NCBI RefSeq assembly: GCF_030062155.1
Contig: NZ_CP118269.1
Span: 2,232,001 to 2,296,000, forward strand
From: Pantoea sp. Lij88
GTDB taxonomy: Bacteria; Pseudomonadota; Gammaproteobacteria; Enterobacterales; Enterobacteriaceae
DNA: 64,000 nucleotides
Direction: 5' to 3'
A program made the position numbers and the translations under genes. Of this stretch, positions 37,920-50,264 are shown one piece after another. The notes beneath the pieces are model-generated. The model was not told the origin of the DNA. It did not search any database and was given only the letters and a program-made list of their open reading frames with translations. Within the stretch, counting starts at the first letter, position 1; the number at the start of each line of letters is the position of its first letter.

Positions 37920-38747
37920 ATGACAACTGACAGAAGCGTTTTTTATATCTCCGATGGCACGGCTATCACGGCTGAAGTGCTGGGTCATGCGGTGCTGTCG
38001 CAGTTTCCGGTCAATATCACCAGTCTGACGCTGCCGTTTGTGGAAAACGTCCAGCGGGCGCTGGCGGTTAAAGCCCAGATTAATGCGCTCTATCAGCAGA
38101 GCGGTGTCCGGCCGCTGGTGTTTTTCTCCATTGTCACGCCGGAAGTGCGCGACATCATCGTGCAGAGCGACGGCTTTTGTCAGGATATCGTGCAGGCGCT
38201 GGTCGCCCCGCTGCAGCAGGAGCTGGGCCTGTCGCCCGCGCCGGTTGCTCACCGTACTCACGGACTGGATGCCAGTAACCTGGGGAAATATGATGCGCGT
38301 ATTGCGGCGATCGATTACGCCCTGGCACATGATGACGGTATTTCGCTGCGCGGGCTGGAGGATGCGCAGGTGATCCTGCTGGGCGTGTCGCGCTGTGGTA
38401 AAACCCCCACCAGCCTCTATCTGGCGATGCAGTTTGGTGTTCGCGCCGCCAACTATCCTTTTATTGCAGACGACATGGATAACCTCAAACTGCCGCCCGC
38501 GCTGCGTGCGCACCAGAATAAACTGTTCGGGCTGACCATCGACCCGGAACGCCTGGCGGCGATACGTCAGGAGCGGGCGGAAAATACCCGTTACGCCTCA
38601 ATGCGTCAGTGCCGGCTGGAAGTTGGCGAGGTGGAAGCGCTGTTCCGCACCCATCAGATCCGCTATCTCAACAGCACCAACTACTCGGTGGAGGAGATTG
38701 CCACCAAAATCCTCGACATCATGGGTCTGACGCGCCGGATGTATTAA
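37920..38747 (+). CDS. ppsR: PEP synthetase regulatory protein PpsR (bifunctional kinase/phosphorylase)
   Basis: 275 residues. Inactivates PpsA by ADP-dependent phosphorylation of a threonine and reactivates it by phosphate-dependent removal (DUF299 family). The phosphate-binding loop is [33 protein letters not shown] and [10 protein letters not shown] are family-typical. ATG 37920 gives the family N-terminus ([16 protein letters not shown]). An in-frame ATG at 37875 would extend it by 15 residues and cannot be fully excluded because the GAGG upstream of 37920 is 11 nt away. Divergent from its target gene. Confidence 0.95.
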   Translation: MTTDRSVFYISDGTAITAEVLGHAVLSQFPVNITSLTLPFVENVQRALAVKAQINALYQQSGVRPLVFFSIVTPEVRDIIVQSDGFCQDIVQALVAPLQQELGLSPAPVAHRTHGLDASNLGKYDARIAAIDYALAHDDGISLRGLEDAQVILLGVSRCGKTPTSLYLAMQFGVRAANYPFIADDMDNLKLPPALRAHQNKLFGLTIDPERLAAIRQERAENTRYASMRQCRLEVGEVEALFRTHQIRYLNSTNYSVEEIATKILDIMGLTRRMY

Positions 38748-38899
38748 CAGGCTAATCGGACTGGCGTTGTAAAGCGGCGCTGCCGTCGCTTTTGATTTCA
38801 TTATCAAATCCCGGGTTGAATTCGCAGGCTAATGGTTTATTGTGACCACCATCACTTCCCGGTATTTCACCGCTGCGAAGAACCGTTTTCGAGAAACTC

Positions 38900-39946
38900 A
38901 TGAACAAAACCGACGAACTGCGTACCGCACGCATTGGTAGTCTGATTACCCCCGCCAGCCTGGCGGCTGAGCATCCGGTCTCCCCGGCGATTGCCGACAA
39001 TGTCACCGCTGCCCGTAAACGCATCGCCCGCATTCTGACCGGTGAAGATCCCCGCCTGCTGGTGGTGATTGGCCCGTGCTCGCTGCACGACCCTAAGGCG
39101 GCACTCGACTATGCTGAGCGTCTGAACGCGTTACGCAGCCGCTATGAAGATCGGCTGGAGATTGTGATGCGTGCTTACTTCGAGAAGCCGCGCACCGTAG
39201 TGGGCTGGAAAGGCTTAATCTCCGATCCGGATCTGGATGGCAGCTATGATGTGAACCGTGGCATCGGCATTGCCCGCAAGCTGCTGATTGATATCAACGC
39301 GCTGGGTCTGCCTACCGCTACCGAGTTCCTGGATATGGTGATCGGCCAGTTTATTGCCGACCTCATCAGCTGGGGCGCGATTGGCGCACGTACCACCGAA
39401 AGCCAGATCCACCGCGAAATGGCCTCGGCCCTCTCCTGCCCGGTCGGCTTTAAAAACGGCACCGATGGGAACGTACAGATTGCCGTGGATGCGATTCGTG
39501 CCGCGCGCGCCAGCCACATGTTCCTGTCGCCGGATAAGCTGGGCCAGATGACCATCTATCAGACCAGCGGCAACCCGCATGGCCATGTCATCCTGCGTGG
39601 CGGCAAACAGCCTAACTATCATGCCAGTGATGTCGCCGCTGCAGCTGAGAGTCTGTCGGCGTTTAATCTGCCGGAGCAGCTAGTGATCGACTTCAGTCAC
39701 GCCAACTGCCTGAAGCAGCACCGTCGTCAGATGGATGTCGCGGCAGAGGTGGCAGAGCAGATTAAATCAGGATCGCGGGCCGTTGCCGGTGTGATGATTG
39801 AGAGCTTCCTGGAAGAAGGCAATCAGAAAGTGGTGAGCGGCGAACCGCTGGTTTACGGCAAGTCGATTACCGATCCCTGCCTTGGCTGGCAGGAGAGCGA
39901 ACAGGTGCTCGCCCTGCTGGCCGAGGCGGTTTCGCACCGCCTCTGA
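38900..39946 (+). CDS. aroH: DAHP synthase, AroH type
   Basis: 348 residues, same length as E. coli AroH. Condenses PEP and erythrose-4-phosphate in the first step of the shikimate pathway; the AroH isozyme is tryptophan-sensitive. Key stretches: VVIGPCSLHDPKAAL, YFEKPRTVVGWKGLI, WGAIGARTTESQIHRE, GTDGNVQIAVDAIRAAR, VIDFSHANC. No TrpR operator of the usual CTAGTT type is visible in the 152 bp upstream, so repression may differ from E. coli. Located downstream of ppsR, which feeds PEP supply. Confidence 0.94.
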   Translation: MNKTDELRTARIGSLITPASLAAEHPVSPAIADNVTAARKRIARILTGEDPRLLVVIGPCSLHDPKAALDYAERLNALRSRYEDRLEIVMRAYFEKPRTVVGWKGLISDPDLDGSYDVNRGIGIARKLLIDINALGLPTATEFLDMVIGQFIADLISWGAIGARTTESQIHREMASALSCPVGFKNGTDGNVQIAVDAIRAARASHMFLSPDKLGQMTIYQTSGNPHGHVILRGGKQPNYHASDVAAAAESLSAFNLPEQLVIDFSHANCLKQHRRQMDVAAEVAEQIKSGSRAVAGVMIESFLEEGNQKVVSGEPLVYGKSITDPCLGWQESEQVLALLAEAVSHRL

Positions 39947-39953
39947 GTGATGA

Positions 39954-41405
39954 TTAGCTGGAGCAGCTGACCTCTAAGGTTTTGCCCCAGTTTGGCGGCC
40001 GCTGACGATACTCAGCGGCTGTTTCATCGCTAAAGGGTTGCTGTAACGCCTGATGCAGACGTGCCAGCGCACCCTGCTCGCCCCGCTCCGCCTCTTCAAT
40101 CGCCTGCTGCGCCAGATAGTTGCGCAGAATCACCGCCGGATTGGCCGCCTTCATCACAGCCTGACGTTCCGCATCGCTGACCTGCTCGTCCATCAGACGG
40201 CTGCGATAGCGCTGATACCAGCGGTCAAATGCCTCACGATCGATAAATTCATCGCGCAGCGGTGAGCGGCTTTCAGCCTGCTGAGTCTCACTCAGCACCC
40301 GGAATGTCAGGGTGTAATCGCTGTGCTCCTGGGTCATCAGTGCCAGCAGATCGGTGAGAATCTGGTTATCGCTGCTCTGCTGTGTCAGCAGGCCGAGCTT
40401 CGCCCGCATCCGTTCGCCCCAGACCCGCATCAGTTCCGGTTCATAGGCGCTCAGCGCCGTCCGCAGCTGCTCGGTGGTCAGCAGACCCGACAGCGCATGC
40501 GCCAGCCGGTTGAGATTCCACATGCCAATCATTGGCTGATTTTCAAAGCTGTAGCGCCCCTGATAGTCGCTGTGATTACAGATGAAGTCAGGCTGATAAT
40601 CATCGAGAAAACCAAACGGGCCATAGTCGATGGTGAGGCCGAGAATCGACATGTTGTCGGTATTCATCACCCCATGCGCAAAGCCTGTGCTCTGCCACAG
40701 CGCAATCAGGCGCGCGGTGCGTAACACAATGTCAGTAAACCACTGTTGATAGCGGTCAGCTTCCGCTTCCAGATGCGGCCAGTGATGGCGGATAGCGTAG
40801 TCGGCCAGCTGCTGCACTTTCTCCTGCTGCTGGCTGTAAAAGAAATGCTCGAAATGGCCGAAGCGCAGATGGCTCGGTGAAATACGCATCAGCATTGCGC
40901 CACGCTCGGGGGTTTCACGGTAGACCGGCTCATCGCCTATCGACAGGGTCAGTGCGCGAGTGGTCGGAATACCCAGATGGTGCAGCGCTTCCGAGGCGAG
41001 AAACTCCCGCACGCTGGACCGGATCACGGCCCGGCCATCGCCCATGCGGGAATAAGGCGTCAGCCCGGCGCCCTTGAGATGCCAGTCCAGTTTACTGCCA
41101 TCATCGAGGCGCTGTTCACCCAGCAAAATACCGCGCCCGTCGCCAAGCTGGCCCGCCCAGACGCCAAACTGATGACCACTGTAGACCTGTGCCAGAGGCT
41201 GCATGCCGGGCAGGCGTGCCGCGCCGTGCCAGACATCATGGCCGTTACCGGCAAAGAGTGCGCTATCCAGACCCATTGAGGTTGCAAGCGGTGCGTTGTG
41301 ATACAGGAGGCGTCCGCCTGTCAGCGGCGTGGGGTTTAGCGCGGTGTAACACCCTGTCAGTTCACGGAACCAGGTGTTGTCAAAAGTGGCCTTGCCTGAG
41401 GACAT
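39954..41405 (-). CDS. selO: protein adenylyltransferase SelO (YdiU)
   Basis: 483-residue pseudokinase-fold enzyme that transfers AMP to Ser/Thr/Tyr of other proteins, protecting against oxidative stress. Nucleotide-binding [14 protein letters not shown]; metal and catalytic part [25 protein letters not shown]. It ends in CSS, the bacterial counterpart of the selenocysteine tail of the animal protein. ATG 41405 has GGAG 5 nt upstream; the ATG 12 bp before it has none. Convergent with aroH (7 bp apart). Confidence 0.95.
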   Translation of the reverse strand: MSSGKATFDNTWFRELTGCYTALNPTPLTGGRLLYHNAPLATSMGLDSALFAGNGHDVWHGAARLPGMQPLAQVYSGHQFGVWAGQLGDGRGILLGEQRLDDGSKLDWHLKGAGLTPYSRMGDGRAVIRSSVREFLASEALHHLGIPTTRALTLSIGDEPVYRETPERGAMLMRISPSHLRFGHFEHFFYSQQQEKVQQLADYAIRHHWPHLEAEADRYQQWFTDIVLRTARLIALWQSTGFAHGVMNTDNMSILGLTIDYGPFGFLDDYQPDFICNHSDYQGRYSFENQPMIGMWNLNRLAHALSGLLTTEQLRTALSAYEPELMRVWGERMRAKLGLLTQQSSDNQILTDLLALMTQEHSDYTLTFRVLSETQQAESRSPLRDEFIDREAFDRWYQRYRSRLMDEQVSDAERQAVMKAANPAVILRNYLAQQAIEEAERGEQGALARLHQALQQPFSDETAAEYRQRPPNWGKTLEVSCSS

Positions 41406-41484
41406 TGTTTCTCCCATGCGCTGCTCAGCGATACGTAGATTAGTTCTCTAGTGTAACGCTGATAGCGGGGATTAACAGGGAGTA

Positions 41485-42231
41485 TCAGCCGGGATGCTGA
41501 GAGGATGGCATGCGATCGTCCGCGCAGAGCAGCGAACGCAGTGCATCAGATTTTACGACCGGGAAGAGCGCCCCCTGAAAGTCGGCACCGTCCAGCTGGC
41601 TGACTTTATCGAAAAGCATTTCGTCGTCAATGCCACAAATAATGAGCCGGTCACAATGGGCGCGGAAATTATCAATAATGCTCTGAATAAATGGCACGAA
41701 GGACGCGCGTTTTGCCAGCGAATGAATAAACTCTTTGTCCAGGCAGATGCAGCTGAATAAATTATCGTAGACGGCATTTGAGGGCGTCTTACCCGCGCCG
41801 AAATGTGAAAGCGCTAAATTAAATTCAGCATGCAGGTCAGCCAGCAGCGGATTATTTTTTCCCAGCTTCAGCTGCGGAAACGTTTCAGTTATATTCAACA
41901 GTATGAACGGCAGCTGTTTTATTTTCCGCATCACTAATTCACTGGCCAGCAGCATCCGGGCCATCCCTTCATCTATCCGGATAAATGCTGATACCGAATG
42001 CGCTTCAAATAAGGCGCGATTCTGCTCCAGCAATCCAATCTGACTTTGCAGAAGGCGCAGCTGCTGCGACTCATCAAGCTGCGGCAGCAACAGATCCTGC
42101 GGCAGCGTGATGGGGGCACTTTCATGCACAAACTGCGTGACCAGCTCGACAGCGGTCAACCGTCCGTGAACATCACAGACAGGATAAAACCAGATTTCCG
42201 ACTGATAGTCGGCCGAGAGATGAATTTTCAT
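41485..42231 (-). CDS. ydiV: degenerate EAL-domain anti-FlhDC factor YdiV/RflP
   Basis: 248-residue protein over a single EAL-like domain. The EAL triad is replaced by VELVTQF and the usual metal-binding glutamates are not apparent, so phosphodiesterase activity is not expected. LSHFGAGKT corresponds to the degenerate FGxG motif of E. coli YdiV. In E. coli and Salmonella the protein binds FlhD and directs FlhDC to ClpXP, repressing flagella. Position between nlpC and selO is the E. coli one. Sequence identity is low, so orthology rests partly on context. Confidence 0.85.
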   Translation of the reverse strand: MKIHLSADYQSEIWFYPVCDVHGRLTAVELVTQFVHESAPITLPQDLLLPQLDESQQLRLLQSQIGLLEQNRALFEAHSVSAFIRIDEGMARMLLASELVMRKIKQLPFILLNITETFPQLKLGKNNPLLADLHAEFNLALSHFGAGKTPSNAVYDNLFSCICLDKEFIHSLAKRASFVPFIQSIIDNFRAHCDRLIICGIDDEMLFDKVSQLDGADFQGALFPVVKSDALRSLLCADDRMPSSQHPG

Positions 42232-42525
42232 TTTAATGCCAGAATAAGCGGCGATGGGGATATCGTATAGTAATGGTCAGGCGCAGGCAATAGTGCCAAA
42301 TCATTGATGAGACGAACTTCTTTGCCCTTCCACCGCCGTTTGACCACCGGCGATCACGCTTAAGCCAAATAGTAGCAATAAAACACCGGTTATTAGCGGA
42401 ATTAAATCAGGGTTAATTATGTTTATTAAAACCCGCAATCAATAACAGTCATTTAAAATAAAACTTTTACTCTCTGTTTTAACTCTATTTAAAATTGGAC
42501 TTAAGTCTGATTTTCGAGCCCGCCT

Positions 42526-42984
42526 TTAAATACGGCGCGCCTGCCAGAAGACTTTTCGCCAGTAGACATTGTCGAGCGAGGAGCGGATAACGCCCTGGCT
42601 GGTTGAAGCGTGGATAAAGGCGTTATCGGTGTCATAAATGCCCACATGCAGGCCATTCTCGCCGCGACCGGTTTTAAAGAAGACCAGATCGCCGGGCAGC
42701 AGTTCGTCTTTGCTGATTCGGGTGCCGATATCGCTTTGGGCTGAGGTGGTGCGCGGCAGCTGCAGCGCAAATTTGTCGCGGAAGGTCAGATAGACAAAGC
42801 CGGAGCAGTCAACGCCGTTACGACTCATGCCGCCATAGCGATAAGGCGTGCCACGCCAGTGACCGAGCTGATCGTTCAGTTCCGCTATCACAGTAATCGA
42901 ATCGGAAAGACGGCCATTAATCGGCGGAGCGTGATGACTGCATCCCGTCAGCAGCAGAATTAAAATCAGCAAAGCCAGGCGCAT
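42526..42984 (-). CDS. nlpC: NlpC/P60 lipoprotein hydrolase NlpC
   Basis: 152-residue lipoprotein. Signal peptide with LLTGC (Cys15 acylated); the NlpC/P60 papain-like domain has catalytic Cys60 in GVDCSGFVY, His113 in GLHVGIYD and His125 in FIHAST. Expected to cut murein peptides at the envelope; exact bond unknown. ATG 42984 has AAGGA 9 nt upstream. Last gene of btuC-btuE-btuD-nlpC. A 294-bp AT-rich stretch without recognisable features separates it from ydiV. Confidence 0.95.
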   Translation of the reverse strand: MRLALLILILLLTGCSHHAPPINGRLSDSITVIAELNDQLGHWRGTPYRYGGMSRNGVDCSGFVYLTFRDKFALQLPRTTSAQSDIGTRISKDELLPGDLVFFKTGRGENGLHVGIYDTDNAFIHASTSQGVIRSSLDNVYWRKVFWQARRI

Positions 42985-43052
42985 CGCCAAATGTCCTTAT
43001 CAGAAGTTGCAACCGGCTTAATGTAGCGGTAAAGCCCGCCAGGTAGCAAGTG

Positions 43053-43802
43053 TCAGGGCAGGACGGTCAGCAGCGTGCGTCCTTCGAGTTGAATCTGCCG
43101 GAAAACAATCTGGTAGAGCGGGGTCAGGCGCTGCGGCGTCAGGACCTTTGCCGGTTCGCCCTGCGCAAGCACCTCTCCCCTGTTCATCAGCCAGACCCGG
43201 TCGGCGTGTTGCAGGGTGTGGTTGAGATCGTGACTGCTGGCAATAACGCTGATACCTGCCGCGCACAGCTCCGCAATCAAATCATCCACCGCTTTCTGCT
43301 GACCGATATCCAGCGCCGTCAGTGGTTCATCAAGGATCAGCAGCCGCCCGCGTGAATTGATGAGGGGATCAATCTGCGCACAGACCGCTGCCAGCCTGAC
43401 GCGCTGCCATTCGCCGCCGGAGAGCCGGGTCAGCGAACGTGATAATTTATCCTGCAGCTGAAGCCGTTCCAGCAGCGTGCTGAGCCGGGCATCGGACTGC
43501 GATGCCGCCTGTTTCAGATGCAGACGCAGATAGTGCCAGACCGGCATCTGGCTCAGCGGTGCCTGCTGCTGTGGCAGCCAGCCGCGAACGCCGGACAGGG
43601 CCGCGCCGTTCCAGTCACTCAGCGACCGATCGTCCAGCAGCACCTTACCGGAGGCGGGTTGCAGTCCGGCAATCACACTGAGTAAGGTGCTTTTGCCTGA
43701 GCCGTTCGGACCGGCCACGTGCAGCAGCTGACCGGCGGCAAGCTCACCGGTCAGTGGCTGCAGCCGTCCTGGAACGGCGGCCTGTTGCAGGCGCAACAGC
43801 AT
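43053..43802 (-). CDS. btuD: vitamin B12 import ATPase BtuD
   Basis: 249-residue ABC ATPase of BtuCD-F. Walker A GPNGSGKST (about residues 32-40), Q-loop LPQQQ, signature LTRLSGGEWQRVRLA, Walker B RLLILDEPLTALD, H-loop SSHDLNHT. Starts on the base after the btuE stop. Confidence 0.97.
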   Translation of the reverse strand: MLLRLQQAAVPGRLQPLTGELAAGQLLHVAGPNGSGKSTLLSVIAGLQPASGKVLLDDRSLSDWNGAALSGVRGWLPQQQAPLSQMPVWHYLRLHLKQAASQSDARLSTLLERLQLQDKLSRSLTRLSGGEWQRVRLAAVCAQIDPLINSRGRLLILDEPLTALDIGQQKAVDDLIAELCAAGISVIASSHDLNHTLQHADRVWLMNRGEVLAQGEPAKVLTPQRLTPLYQIVFRQIQLEGRTLLTVLP

Positions 43803-44348
43803 CTATTTTGCCAGCGCCTGCTTGATGGTTTCCAGAATGATCGGATCTTCCGGCGTCATGTCCGGTGTAAAACGCTGGACCACGCTGCCGTCCCGGCCAA
43901 TAAGAAACTTTTCAAAGTTCCACAGAATATCGCCCGGCTCTTTCGGTGCGCGTCCTTTACTCTCCATACGTTCGTAAAAGCCGCTGCCTTCCGGACGCAC
44001 TGCGTCAGGCCGGGCCGCAATCATCTGAGCATAGAGCGGATGACGTCCTGCGCCATTGACCTCGGTTTTGGCAAACATCGGGAATGTCACGCCATACGTA
44101 GTGCTGCAGAAGGTTTTGATCTCCTCATTGCTGCCCGGCTCCTGCTCCAGAAACTGGTTGCAGGGGAAACCAAGCACGCTGAAACCCTGGTCCTGCCAGG
44201 CTTTCTGCAGGTTCTCCAGCTCTTCATATTGCGCCGTCAGACCACATTTTGAGGCAACGTTAACCACCAGCAGGACCTTGCCCTGCCACTGTGACAGCGT
44301 GGTTTTTTCCCCATCGAGCGTAACCAGTTCGGTCTCATAAATGTTCAT
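43803..44348 (-). CDS. btuE: thiol peroxidase of the glutathione peroxidase family, BtuE
   Basis: 181 residues. Peroxidatic Cys35 (NVASKCGLTAQYEELE), further Cys63 (GFPCNQFLEQEPGS) and Cys81 (FCSTTYGV), and the WNFEKFLI Trp/Asn of the active site. Reduces hydroperoxides with thioredoxin or glutathione. Despite its place inside btuCED it is dispensable for B12 transport in E. coli. Confidence 0.96.
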   Translation of the reverse strand: MNIYETELVTLDGEKTTLSQWQGKVLLVVNVASKCGLTAQYEELENLQKAWQDQGFSVLGFPCNQFLEQEPGSNEEIKTFCSTTYGVTFPMFAKTEVNGAGRHPLYAQMIAARPDAVRPEGSGFYERMESKGRAPKEPGDILWNFEKFLIGRDGSVVQRFTPDMTPEDPIILETIKQALAK

Positions 44349-44397
44349 GATTTTTCCTTTGTGAATGCTGTTGTGGATCCAGAATAACCAGCCGAAG

Positions 44398-45381
44398 CTA
44401 GCGCGAAGATTTCACCAGTAAAATAATAAACAGCGGCGCGCCCAGTGTCGCGGTCACGACGCCAATCGGCAATTCCGCCGACGTCAGCGCCAGACGTGCC
44501 ACAATATCGGCGGCCAGTAGCACAGCCGCACCCGCCAGCGCCGAGGCCGGCAGCAGATAACGGTGATCGCTGATGCCGCTCAGACGCAGCAGATGCGGGA
44601 TAACCAGCCCGACAAAACCAATGGCACCGGCCATCGCGACGCTGATGCCCACCAGCCAGCCCATCGCCAGCACCAGCAGGTTGCGCCAGTAGAAGAGTGA
44701 CAGTCCGAGCTGGCGGGCGGATGTCTCGCCCAGGGCCAGCAGATTGAGAATCGGCCCGGTCGCCACCAGCGCCAGCAATACGGGCAGCAGGGCCAGCAGC
44801 ATCCAGCCATAGCGCCAGTCAATTCCGCTGAATCCCCCCATCATCCAGTACATCAGCTGACGCAGATCCAGACTGGTGCTGAAGTAGACCGCCCAGGTCA
44901 TGATGGCACTGCAGATAATCCCCAGCGCCACGCCGGTCAGCAACAGCCGGGAGACAGAGAGCTGACGATGCGCAAAATGCAGCAGGATAAGCGTAATAAT
45001 CAGTGCACCGGCCATCGCCGCCAGTCCGAGGCTCCACAGCGAGCCACTGCCCAGCAGCACGCCAAGTACCAGGCCGATACCGGCTCCGTTCGACACGCCA
45101 AGCAGTCCGGGCTCCGCCAGCGGATTGGTAAACAGCGCCTGCATCACGACACCGCATACCGCCAGTGACGCGCCTACCAGCACCACCGCCAGGCTGCGGG
45201 GCAGCCGTAGCTGCCAGACAAAGAGTCTGCCGCTCTCGGTGAACCACGCTGAGGGCGCGATCCAGCTGTCTCCGGCACAAAGGCTGAGACAGAGCAGTAC
45301 AGAAAGCGTAATGGCCAGCGCAATCAGCCATTTCTGGCCGCGCCGATCGGCCTGGCGCGCGAACGAGTCGAGCAGAGACAT
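44398..45381 (-). CDS. btuC: vitamin B12 import permease BtuC
   Basis: 327-residue FecCD-type permease with about ten membrane helices; forms the translocation dimer of BtuCD. Family stretches include [20 protein letters not shown] and [15 protein letters not shown] (coupling region to BtuD). First gene of btuC-btuE-btuD-nlpC, downstream of ihfA and separated from it by a terminator. No cobalamin riboswitch was seen in the 178 bp upstream. Confidence 0.97.
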   Translation of the reverse strand: MSLLDSFARQADRRGQKWLIALAITLSVLLCLSLCAGDSWIAPSAWFTESGRLFVWQLRLPRSLAVVLVGASLAVCGVVMQALFTNPLAEPGLLGVSNGAGIGLVLGVLLGSGSLWSLGLAAMAGALIITLILLHFAHRQLSVSRLLLTGVALGIICSAIMTWAVYFSTSLDLRQLMYWMMGGFSGIDWRYGWMLLALLPVLLALVATGPILNLLALGETSARQLGLSLFYWRNLLVLAMGWLVGISVAMAGAIGFVGLVIPHLLRLSGISDHRYLLPASALAGAAVLLAADIVARLALTSAELPIGVVTATLGAPLFIILLVKSSR

Positions 45382-45520
45382 AAGCAGGATTAGCTGAGAA
45401 AACAGTGATTTGATTGTAGAGGGATTGCAGAAAAAAGAAAGGCGGGTGAGACGGGTAGCATTGGGGTGATATAGACATTTACCGGCGCGAAGAGCAGAAA
45501 TTCACTGTGCTGAAACCATG

Positions 45521-45545
45521 AAAAAGGCCGCTTTCGCGGCCTTTT
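45521..45545. terminator. terminator after ihfA
   Basis: AAAAAGGCCGC, TTTC, GCGGCCTTTTT. Symmetric A and T runs; in the minus direction it closes the thrS-to-ihfA operon. Confidence 0.94.
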
Positions 45546-45559
45546 TGAAACGCTGAAAT

Positions 45560-45862
45560 TCAGTCAGTCTCTTTGGGTGTAGCGTTCTCTACGCGGCTTT
45601 TCAGCTTCTGTCCTGGGCGGAACGTTACTACGCGACGCGCAGTAATCGGAATATCTTCACCCGTTTTCGGGTTTCTGCCAGGACGCTGGTTCTTGTCACG
45701 CAGGTCAAAATTACCAAACCCAGACAGTTTTACCTGTTCTCCATTCTCCAAAGCGCGACGTACCTCTTCGAAAAACAGCTCTACTAACTCTTTGGCATCG
45801 CGTTTGCTCAGCCCGAGTTTCTCAAACAGGTACTCTGACATCTCAGCTTTTGTAAGCGCCAT
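45560..45862 (-). CDS. ihfA: integration host factor alpha subunit
   Basis: 100-residue HU/IHF protein that, with IhfB, bends DNA sharply at specific sites. [28 protein letters not shown] is the family core, with the intercalating proline in the beta-arm (GRNPKTG). Four bases downstream of pheT, so co-transcribed. In E. coli it has its own promoter inside pheT as well. Confidence 0.98.
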
Positions 45863-45866
45863 AGGT

Positions 45867-48254
45867 TCAATCCCTCAAGGTTGCCTGGAATCGCTCTTTT
45901 AATGCCGCAACGCATTTGCCAACGGTCGCGGCAATCTCCTCTTCTTCGAGTGTCCGGCTGGTATCCTGCAAAATCAGGCTGATTGCGAGGCTCTTGTAGC
46001 CCTCAGAAACGCCCTTACCGCGGTACACGTCAAACAAGTTTACGCCAACTACCTGATTTACGCCAACTTTCTTACACTCCGCGATGATATCTGCTGCAGG
46101 GACGTTTTCAGCCACCACAACGGCAATATCACGACGGTTTGCCGGGAAGCGAGAAATCTCGCGCGCGTCAGGCAGGACGCGGTCTGCGACCTTATTCCAA
46201 AGCAGTTCAAAGACTAAGGTGCGGCCATTGAGATCAAGCTTACGTTCCAGCTCAGGATGAACCACGCCGATAAATCCGATATGTTCATCATGCAAATAAA
46301 TCGCCGCGCTCTGTCCTGGATGCAACGCCGGATTCGCTTCAGCCCGGAAGCTGATGTCATCCAGTTTGCCGGTTAAATCGAGCAGCGACTCTAAATCGCC
46401 TTTCAAATCATAGAAGTCAACTGTCTGACGCGCCAGATCCCAGTGCTCTTCAACGCGGTTACCGCTGATGACGCCAGCCAGCATAAGATCCTGACGGATG
46501 CCTAAATCGGCCTGGGTATCCGGCACAAAGCGTAAGCCGCTCTCAAACAGGCGGACGCGGCTCTGCTGACGGTTCTGGTTATAAACCACCGCGCTGAGCA
46601 GACCGGTCCAGAGAGAGAGACGCATCGTCGACATATCGCTGGAGATTGGGCTAGGCAGTAACAGCGCCTCTTCGCCCGGGTGCAGCAGCTGCTGGATTTT
46701 CGGATCGACGAAGCTATAGGTAATCGCTTCCTGATAACCTTTATCTACCAGCAGAGTTTTTGCACGTTTCAGCGACAGGTTCGCTTCGCGGTGCTGAGTC
46801 ATCACCAGAGCGGCCTTTACCGGCACATCCGGAATATTGTTGTAGCCGTAGATACGGGCCACTTCTTCAACCAGATCTTCTTCGATCGCCATATCGAAGC
46901 GCCAGCTCGGGGCGATGGCCTGCCACTGCCCTTCACTCACGGTCACTTCACAGCCAAGGCGGGTCAGAATGTCAGTAACCTGCTCATCCGCAATCACGTG
47001 ACCAATCAGACGGTCCAGCTTTTCACGACGCAGCGTAAGGGTCGCCGGGACAGGTAGCGCTGCCTGATGGGTTTGATCGATGATCGGGCCCGCTTCACCG
47101 CCGCAGATGGACAGCAGCAGCTGGGTAGCACGCTCCAGCGCGGTGTGTTGCAGCGCCGGATCAACGCCACGCTCGTAGCGATGTGACGCGTCGGTATGCA
47201 GACCGTGGCGACGGGCGCGGCCGGTGATAGAGAGCGGATCAAAGTACGCGCACTCGAACAGGATGTTCTGCGTTTCGCCGTTCACACCCGAATGTTCGCC
47301 ACCAAAGATACCGGCCATCGCCAGCGCTTTCTGATGATCGGCGATCACTAAGGTATCACTCTGCAGGCTGGCTTCAGTCCCATCCAGCAGCGTCAGCTTT
47401 TCGCCCTCTTTCGCCATGCGCACCACAATACCGCCGTCAATCCGGTCAAGGTCGAAGGCGTGCATTGGCTGACCCAGCTCCAGCAGAACGTAGTTGGTGA
47501 TATCCACAACCGGATCGATGGAGCGAATGCCGCAGCGACGCAGTTTCTCTTTCATCCACAGCGGCGTTGACGCCTTAACGTTGATCCCTTTCACGACACG
47601 GCCCAGATAGCGCGGACAGGCTTCTTTTGCGTCAACCTGAATCGGGAAAATTTCGTTCAGCGTGGCTGCGACCGGCTGCATCTCCGGCACGTTCAGCGGT
47701 AAACCGTTGAGTACCGCGACATCACGGGCGATACCGATCAGGCCCAGGCAGTCGGCGCGGTTAGGTGTGACGCTGATTTCAATGGTGTTGTCATCGAGCT
47801 GCAGGTACGCACGGATGTCGGTGCCAATCGGCGCATCGGCGGGCAGTTCGATGATGCCGTTGTGATCGTCGGAAATACCCAGCTCGGAGAATGAGCAGAG
47901 CATGCCTTCAGACGGTTCGCCACGCAGTTTGGCCGCTTTGATTTTGAAATCGCCTGGCAGCACGGCGCCCACGGTCGCAACGGCGACTTTCAGTCCCTGA
48001 CGGCAGTTCGGCGCGCCACAGACGATATCCAGCAGGCGATCGCCGCCCACGTTGATTTTAGTCACACGCAGCTTGTCAGCATTCGGGTGCTGGCCGCACT
48101 CCACTACTTCACCGACCACGACGCCGTGGAATGCACCGGCAACCGGATCAACGCCGTCCACTTCCAGACCGGCCATGGTGATTTGCTCAGACAGCGCGGC
48201 GCTGTCCAGGGCTGGATTTACCCATTCGCGTAACCAGAGTTCACTGAATTTCAT
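45867..48254 (-). CDS. pheT: phenylalanyl-tRNA synthetase beta subunit
   Basis: 795 residues, as in E. coli. N-terminal tRNA-binding domain (about 40-150), B3/4 editing domain (residues about 200-400), B5 domain, and C-terminal ferredoxin-like anticodon-binding domain (about 700-795). Starts [17 protein letters not shown]. Forms an alpha2-beta2 enzyme with PheS; 14 bp separate the genes. Confidence 0.98.
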
Positions 48255-48268
48255 TGGATATCCTGCCC

Positions 48269-49270
<1,002 letters not shown>

Positions 49271-49326
49271 TCAGGCTGGTCAGTTCTCGTTGGGACCTGC
49301 CGGTCCAATATACTTACGCCAGAAAC

Positions 49327-49351
49327 AAAAAAGCCTCCACGAGGGAGGCTT
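49327..49351 (-). terminator. pheST attenuator terminator
   Basis: Minus strand AAGCCTCC, CTCGT-type loop, GGAGGCTT then TTTTG. Lies between pheM and pheS, about 75 nt before pheS. Transcription past it depends on ribosome stalling in pheM. Confidence 0.9.
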
Positions 49352-49399
49352 TCAGCGCGATTTTTCGTTTCTTCTCTTATGCGCAAAAGCCCCCGAATG

Positions 49400-49444
49400 T
49401 CAGGCGCTAAAGTAAAAAAAGAAACGGAAAATAGCAGCATTCAT
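49400..49444 (-). CDS. pheM: pheST leader peptide PheM
   Basis: 14 codons: MNAAIFRFFFYFSA, with five phenylalanines, one residue different from E. coli (final Thr to Ala). Shortage of Phe-tRNA stalls the ribosome here and prevents the attenuator from forming. Located between rplT and pheS, 49 nt upstream of the attenuator stem. Confidence 0.95.
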   Translation of the reverse strand: MNAAIFRFFFYFSA

Positions 49445-49532
49445 GCTTGCGGTTACCTTGTCATGCTATACAGGGTGTCTATTGAAATGCTCAGCGACTA
49501 AAAAGTCAATCATTTGCGTAAGTTACAGGCAA

Positions 49533-49558
49533 TAAAAAAGGGAGCAAGCTCCCTTTTC
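49533..49558 (-). terminator. rplT terminator
   Basis: Minus strand AAAGGGAGC, TT, GCTCCCTTTTTT, just after the rplT stop. Partial termination would set the pheM-pheST level. Confidence 0.9.
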
Positions 49559-49566
49559 CATCTGAC

Positions 49567-49923
<357 letters not shown>

Positions 49924-49967
49924 TTAGCTCTCCTGTTTAATATTCTGAATTAATGAAAAAAATTTAC

Positions 49968-50189
<222 letters not shown>

Positions 50190-50264
50190 TTAATAACATG
50201 ACCCAGACAGGCGAACAGTTAACCGCACAGCGCGAACGCTGCGCGGTTAATGCTACTTGAAAGC

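Noticed and set aside
42232..42525. Hidden gene between ydiV and nlpC
   Set aside because: AT-rich, multiple stops in all frames, no ribosome site with a credible reading frame; I see nothing functional there beyond likely promoter DNA for ydiV.
45382..45559. Cobalamin riboswitch upstream of btuC
   Set aside because: The B12-box core is not present; enteric riboswitch control is on btuB and cob, not btuC.
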